From: a bacterium
GTDB taxonomy: Bacteria > Verrucomicrobiota > Kiritimatiellia > RFP12 > UBA1067
Length of the DNA: 49,546 nucleotides
Assembly (NCBI GenBank): GCA_025360845.1
Contig: JANYBJ010000098.1
Coordinates: forward strand, 1 to 49,546
Direction: 5' to 3'
A model generated the notes under the pieces. It was not told where the DNA came from, did not search any database, and saw nothing but the letters and a program-made list of their open reading frames with translations. Each line of letters begins with the position of its first letter. The stretch's first letter is position 1. Of this stretch, positions 44,991 through 49,546 are shown one piece after another. A program made the position numbers and the translations under genes.

Positions 44991-47900
44991 CATCCAGCCG
45001 CTTCACCGGCGCATCGATCTCGAGACGCACGGCGCGGGCGCATACCGGCGCGAACCGCTTGGCGTAGATTGAGCCGAAGACGTTGCCCTGATGGGCCACC
45101 CGCCACGTTCCGTCTGACGACTGCGCGTGAAGCTTGAACGCCTTGCCCCGTCCACGGCGGTGCCCCGGATTCTCGATGGTGAACTCCACGCGGTCAAACG
45201 TCGCTTCGGCGGCGAAGGCGATCACGCCGTTCTCCGCCAGCCGGCCTGCAGTCAGCGATCCGGCCGAAGGCGCGGACAGCAGCAGCGCGTCGAGCGGCTG
45301 GTCGTACAACAGCTTATGGATCGCGACCGGCTCGCCCTTGGCCAGAACCGCGCGCGTCACGAGTTTCGCCGGCACCGGCGGCGCGGGCGGCTCGCGGCCG
45401 TCGAACCCGAAGGCGTAGACGGTGGCGCCCTTGACCAGGCAGTTGGTCCATGGTCCCGGGCGCGTGCCGTCCAGGCATTCGCCGTACTGCTTCAGCCACG
45501 CGGCTGTGGCCGGCCCCGGCTTCGGCTGGGCGTCGAGCATCGGCGGAAGACTGAAGAGGTAGTTGCGGTCGGCACAGGCGACGCTGACCAGCGTGCGGAT
45601 GCGGGCCTCGGGAGTCGACAGGTCTACGATGTCAGCCGTGCGCGATTTCGGCGTCACCTTCAGCGACTGCACCTTGCCGTCGCGGTATTCGCACTCGACG
45701 GCGGTGTTGCCGGGTGCGCACAGCTTGAACGACACGTCCCAGTCCTCGGGCCAGGCGGGCAGCAGCAGGATCTTCTTGCCGTCGCTCTGAAGGAGCATGC
45801 TCTGCAACGCGTTGACGGAGTTCGCGCCGTGGTCGTTGTCCGGCGTGCCGTCCATCTTGCACTCCCAGAAGGCCGGGAAGCGGGCGCGCGGGCGGCTCGG
45901 GAACGGGGCGTTCGGGTCGACGTTCTCGCACCACTTGATGAACGTGTCGTTGAAGTTGATGCTGGCTAAACGAGCCGCCTCGCGCGGCAGGCCGAGGTAG
46001 GCAGCCTGCACCGGGGCGGACTGCCAGCCGCCGGTTTCCACCGGCTGCTGATCGTCCGTGCCGTCGAGGCTGACGTTGCGGACATGGAAAGACTGCCGGG
46101 CCAGCGCGAGTTTCGCCGGTGTCCCGAGCCACGCCTGGCGGAACGGATAGACCGAATACAGCTCCGGGGTCTCGCAGTCGGTGCGGCCGGGTTCGTACAC
46201 GTCGCCCACGGCGAGCAGGTCCATGCCGCAGATCCGGCGCACCGGCACGTCCGGCATCGCGGCCAGCAGCTGGCTCCACCGGTTGCGGCGGGCCGCGTCA
46301 ATCTCGAAGGAGAGCAGCTTGCCCAGCAGGAACTTCAGGCAGCCGATCTCGGTGCAAGGATTGGTCACGCCCTGGTAGGTCTCGGCACAGCCGACCCCTT
46401 CCATGAGCATCTTGCCGTTGGCGTCGCGCTTCGGAAAGCGGTTCGCGTAGTAGGCGATGAAGTCGTCGGCGCACGGCAGCAGGACCTCGTCCAGAAACTT
46501 CCGCTCCCGAGTGTGTTCGTAGTACTCGCACATGATCGCCGGCGTCTCGATGGTGGCGAGCTGGTGGTAGCGCAGGTGTCCAGGCATGCCGTCCCAATTG
46601 AAGACGCCGACATTATGCCACCAGCTCGCCTCCATGATGAAGGCCCCGTCGAAACCGAAAATCTTTTTGCAGCGGTCGCGGCAGAGCTCCAGCCCGTCGC
46701 GCACAAACTGCATGCCGGGGCGAAGCGTGTCGTAGTCGCCGCGCGTCGCCATCGACCAGTAGGGATGCCGGGTGTTCTGCCACATGAAAGAAAGGTTGGC
46801 CCAGTCGCGGCCGTCGGGCGAAACCGGGCTCCCCTTGGGCGCGTCGAACCCCATCACGCCGGCCGGCATGTCCATGGTGAAGATCGAGCCGTTGTAAGGC
46901 GGCGGCACGGCGCCGCGGCTGGCGGCAGCCTCGCAGAACCGCTCCAGCGCATACCGCTGGCTGAGCTGGAAGGCGTTGAAGGCGGCATCGATCTGTTTAT
47001 GCCCCTCATAGGCTTTCGAGCCTTGTGGAAATTGGGTGAAGCGGCACTGATCAAGATGATACGGGCCCGCGCCACACCGGCTGACGAAGATGTGGCTGCG
47101 CTCCCAAAACGCCTTCCACCAAGCCTGATGCGCGCTCCAGTCCGACCGCACCGGCTGATCGAGTTCCGCGAACCATTCCGGCAGGGTCGCGGTCTGGCTG
47201 GAGAGCACGCGCACCGACAGGTCCAGCTTCCGTGTGCCGCCGCACCTCAGAGCCCGCTTGCCGTCGCGGGCGAAGCCCTCTCCGCTCAGGCGGCAGCCGG
47301 AGGTGCGGTTCAGGATCGGGTCTTTGACCTTTGCGGAAAACTCAGGCGTGTTCTGCGCGCGGACGCGTCCCATCCAGTCAGACGCGGTGTTGCGGTAGCC
47401 CCAAGCCAAACGGGCGGCCTGATCATCCTGCTCCGCACAGTCGCGCAGCGTCTCGAAGCTCACCACCGCATCCACGGGCGAAGCGCTCGAGCCGGTTACG
47501 CGGATCACGGGGCTGTTCGCGTCGACCCAGACATGCAGATCGACGCCTCCGGCCTTGACCACGACAGCGCCGTCGCGCAAGGTCAGGGCCAGCTGAAAAT
47601 CGTCAACCGACAACGCCGGATTCAACCGCAGCCTTACGCGTCCGAGTTTCGGCAGCAGGTGTCCGGAGTCGAACGCATCCACCTTGCTGACGTAGAACAC
47701 GATGTCGCCGCTCTCCTCGACCCAGACGTTAACGCCGACGTCGCCGTTGCCCAGCGGCATCGAGCCGAAGGAGTCCTCGCTCGGGCTGTCCCATACGACG
47801 TTGCAGTCTTCAAGCGTTCCAACGACCTTGAACTCCTGAGTCGCCTTGGCTGCCTCGACCGCCTGTGCCGGCGGCGTGCCGGGCGAAAGGTCGGACAGCA

Positions 47901-48546
47901 CAAACGCGTTGAGCTGGCTGCTGAACCAGTTCCGCCCGTTGAAAAATCCGGCGGCCGGCGTCAGCACGAGCGTCTGCTTCTTCGCATCCGCCGTGAACGT
48001 GCCGATGACGAACTGCGCCGTGTTGCCCGACGGTCCGCCCTGCCACTTCAGTGTGGGCACGTTCACGTCATCCGCTGAACCGCGCACCGTCTGGGCCCCA
48101 GAGGCAAACGGCGGGTTCAGCCCCTGCCAGGTCCTGTTGTCGGCCACCCAAAGCTGGATCTGGTACTTGCGCCCAGGCGTCAGTCCCTTCAGCGTCAGCC
48201 GCTGCGGCGTGGCCGCATCGAGATGCGCCGTGTCCTGCATGCCGCCCGTCAACATCTGGTTGTACGCCTGTGAAAATGACGGATGGGTGTAGTAGCCGGC
48301 AAACCCCTGGCCAAGCGACTGGGTTTCGCCGAACGGGTGAAAAGCCACGCCGTTGACCACCGGGCTGTTGCCCGTGGCGAAGGTGCAGGCCCTGACAACC
48401 GTCCCGTTGGTGGCGACATCGGTGTCGCCGGCCACATCGCGGACCGGCTGCCACGCGATCGGCGCGGCCTGAAGCCAACCGGCGGCAGCAATCACACGTC
48501 CGGTGAGCCAAAACGCGGGAGCCATTTGACTCCATTTATTCGCCAT
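44956..48546 (-). CDS. DUF5703-type secreted glycoside hydrolase ((alpha/alpha)6 barrel)
   Basis: A 1196-residue secreted protein. TAAGGA 9 nt upstream supports the start at 48546; a signal sequence lies at about 9-28 (PAFWLTGRVIAAAGWLQA). A beta-sandwich occupies about 30-225, then the DUF5703 N-terminal domain, starting DCNVVWDSPSEDSFGSMPLG and FYVSKVDAFDS. A GH95/GH65-like (alpha/alpha)6 barrel covers about 500-900 (WKAFWERSHIFVS, EASWWHNVGVFNWDGM and ECKMDGTPDNDHGANSV). The C-terminus carries a discoidin-like module. Related DUF5703 proteins are usually in glycan loci; substrate unknown. Catalytic residues could not be fixed from sequence alone. Confidence 0.8.
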   Translation of the reverse strand: MANKWSQMAPAFWLTGRVIAAAGWLQAAPIAWQPVRDVAGDTDVATNGTVVRACTFATGNSPVVNGVAFHPFGETQSLGQGFAGYYTHPSFSQAYNQMLTGGMQDTAHLDAATPQRLTLKGLTPGRKYQIQLWVADNRTWQGLNPPFASGAQTVRGSADDVNVPTLKWQGGPSGNTAQFVIGTFTADAKKQTLVLTPAAGFFNGRNWFSSQLNAFVLSDLSPGTPPAQAVEAAKATQEFKVVGTLEDCNVVWDSPSEDSFGSMPLGNGDVGVNVWVEESGDIVFYVSKVDAFDSGHLLPKLGRVRLRLNPALSVDDFQLALTLRDGAVVVKAGGVDLHVWVDANSPVIRVTGSSASPVDAVVSFETLRDCAEQDDQAARLAWGYRNTASDWMGRVRAQNTPEFSAKVKDPILNRTSGCRLSGEGFARDGKRALRCGGTRKLDLSVRVLSSQTATLPEWFAELDQPVRSDWSAHQAWWKAFWERSHIFVSRCGAGPYHLDQCRFTQFPQGSKAYEGHKQIDAAFNAFQLSQRYALERFCEAAASRGAVPPPYNGSIFTMDMPAGVMGFDAPKGSPVSPDGRDWANLSFMWQNTRHPYWSMATRGDYDTLRPGMQFVRDGLELCRDRCKKIFGFDGAFIMEASWWHNVGVFNWDGMPGHLRYHQLATIETPAIMCEYYEHTRERKFLDEVLLPCADDFIAYYANRFPKRDANGKMLMEGVGCAETYQGVTNPCTEIGCLKFLLGKLLSFEIDAARRNRWSQLLAAMPDVPVRRICGMDLLAVGDVYEPGRTDCETPELYSVYPFRQAWLGTPAKLALARQSFHVRNVSLDGTDDQQPVETGGWQSAPVQAAYLGLPREAARLASINFNDTFIKWCENVDPNAPFPSRPRARFPAFWECKMDGTPDNDHGANSVNALQSMLLQSDGKKILLLPAWPEDWDVSFKLCAPGNTAVECEYRDGKVQSLKVTPKSRTADIVDLSTPEARIRTLVSVACADRNYLFSLPPMLDAQPKPGPATAAWLKQYGECLDGTRPGPWTNCLVKGATVYAFGFDGREPPAPPVPAKLVTRAVLAKGEPVAIHKLLYDQPLDALLLSAPSAGSLTAGRLAENGVIAFAAEATFDRVEFTIENPGHRRGRGKAFKLHAQSSDGTWRVAHQGNVFGSIYAKRFAPVCARAVRLEIDAPVKRLDVFPTAILPSGR

Positions 48547-48603
48547 CCGCTTTATTCCTTACATGAAACAACCGTGACACGTTCTCGGCCAGTAACCGCT
48601 TTC

Positions 48604-48711
48604 TACCATTGGTAAAGCCACACGCAGGTCGTATAGCGGGCGGCAGGCGGATCATGGAAGACCTTGTCGCCGATCTTCTCACCGCACCGGCCGGTCAGAC
48701 GTAGCCCCTTC
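48604..48711 (-). pseudogene. Relic of a second GH172 gene (3' end only)
   Basis: 108 bases match 42765-42872 with about seven differences. In the GH172 frame they read KGLRLTGRCGEKIGDKVF.. and end at WLYQW with a TAG stop. The upstream gene at 48679 runs into this relic in another frame and takes its last residues and stop from it. Confidence 0.88.
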
Positions 48712-49546
48712 GTAATCCACAATCACACCATCGACCAAGAACTTCTTACCATCACGACTCTGCTTGCCTCCGGCAGGCGCCAAAACAAGCAGCATCGCAC
48801 TGTCCGCCGGCAATTTAACCTTTGCCGTTCCCTTCACTTTTCTCGCGATGAATTGCTTGGACACCGCATCGTAAAGATCCACGCGCTTCAAACCGACGTC
48901 CAGTTTTATCGTCTTCTTCTCAGCAAACGGATTGTAGTAGAGATAGGTCGGATAGGCTTTCGCGCGGTAGAAGTCCGTCGCCAGGCAGTCCAGTTGCAAA
49001 ACACCTTGAATTTCCGTGGTCTTCACAATGCTCCCGAACACGCCGACCAGGGCCGAGCCGTAAATGCCGAAATCGGTCATGAACGGCCATTTTTCGCGGG
49101 TCGGGTCTCCGCCCACAATGACACGATCCCCTTCGTCGTTCCACCATTTGTAACGGATGCCCTCATACGCGATGACGGCATCAGGGTCGCCTTTCCACCC
49201 TGCGCAACTCTGCCGGTCCGCCGACGTCGCATTCGCATAGAAATAGCGCGCCGCCGACGTCGCATTCACCATCCACTTGCCGATAGCGCGCGCATAGCGG
49301 CTGTCATATCGGACCAGCGGCACCAGCGGCCAGGCCATGGCGAACGTGTTCATCGCAAAGGCATACCCTCCGCCTTCCGGCCGCCAAGGCTGACGGTTGA
49401 CCGATCCGTAAAGTCCGTAGACCTCCATGTCCCCCCAGCGGTCGCAGATCATCGCCATGTCGGGCCGCACAAAGCTGGTCTGGTCGAAGCACCAGTTGAT
49501 GATTTTGCTGACATCGTATGACCGATCCTGCTCAGCGTTCAGGCGC
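48679..49546 (-). CDS. Secreted-type hypothetical protein, cut at the right window edge
   Basis: The frame stays open to the window end, so at least 289 residues are visible and the start is missing. Recognisable stretches are SFVRPDMAMICDRWGDMEVY, PWRPEGGGYAFAMNTFAMAW and a final beta-rich domain (DAVSKQFIARKVKGTAKVKL..LLVLAP). This resembles conserved secreted proteins seen in glycan loci of this group, but I do not know the family. The C-terminus (ATSDRPVR) comes from the GH172 relic read in another frame; the native end was probably near VDGVIVDY. Confidence 0.75.
   Translation of the reverse strand, partial: RLNAEQDRSYDVSKIINWCFDQTSFVRPDMAMICDRWGDMEVYGLYGSVNRQPWRPEGGGYAFAMNTFAMAWPLVPLVRYDSRYARAIGKWMVNATSAARYFYANATSADRQSCAGWKGDPDAVIAYEGIRYKWWNDEGDRVIVGGDPTREKWPFMTDFGIYGSALVGVFGSIVKTTEIQGVLQLDCLATDFYRAKAYPTYLYYNPFAEKKTIKLDVGLKRVDLYDAVSKQFIARKVKGTAKVKLPADSAMLLVLAPAGGKQSRDGKKFLVDGVIVDYEGATSDRPVR

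Overview
The window is GC-rich bacterial DNA, most like the Verrucomicrobiota/Kiritimatiellota side of the PVC superphylum. This is inferred from content, not from a marker gene: a run of pseudopilins, many secreted glycoside hydrolases of the GH127, GH172, GH2, DUF5703 and beta-helix types, SUMF1-type proteins and XylR-like AraC regulators. No rRNA, tRNA or CRISPR array was recognised.

Region 1 (1-17.4 kb, + strand) is a type II secretion / type IV pilus-like operon. In order it encodes a pseudopilin, a secretin lipoprotein, a PilM-PilN fusion (GspL-like), a PilO/GspM-like protein, a PilP/GspC-like protein, the GspE/PilB ATPase, three GspG-like pseudopilins, then GspH-, I-, J- and K-like pseudopilins. 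The last is a 1259-residue giant. From 9.0 kb on the genes are joined by 4-nt ATGA/GTGA overlaps or gaps of a few bases. Almost every pseudopilin has an unusually long pre-cleavage leader whose codons lie inside a dispersed repeat or inverted repeat. Two of the genes carry the same GTAG-type REP element in the same reading frame. GspF and a prepilin peptidase are not in the window.

Region 2 (17.4-21.9 kb) is metabolic: a 44-residue His/Gly-rich lipoprotein (- strand), an RpiB-GlyA fusion behind a good sigma70 promoter, a nucleoside 2-deoxyribosyltransferase-like protein, a Nudix hydrolase, and a convergent XylR-like AraC-family regulator.

Region 3 (22.1-37.7 kb) is a carbohydrate-degradation island. 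It holds a large secreted ConA-like/CBM-like protein, a GH127 enzyme with a C-terminal SGNH esterase domain, a frameshifted secreted SUMF1 protein (-), a PIN-domain toxin with a small partner (-), a second GH127 enzyme carrying a SUMF1 domain where the first has SGNH, and a GH2 enzyme 7 bp behind it. A 40-bp relic of an SGNH 3' end lies just upstream of the second GH127.

Region 4 (37.7-38.6 kb) is a decayed REP-associated tyrosine transposase bounded by a perfect 28-bp inverted repeat.

Region 5 (38.6-49.5 kb, - strand) is a second carbohydrate cluster: a beta-helix/PDZ protein, an AAA/DUF4143 ATPase, a GH172 enzyme, an IclR regulator with a palindrome upstream of its start, a DUF5703 (alpha/alpha)6-type enzyme, a 108-bp relic of a second GH172 3' end, and a secreted hypothetical cut by the window edge. 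The glycan genes probably act together on plant- or algal-type polysaccharides rich in arabinofuranose/fructofuranose and galactose-like residues, but the substrate is inferred from families only.
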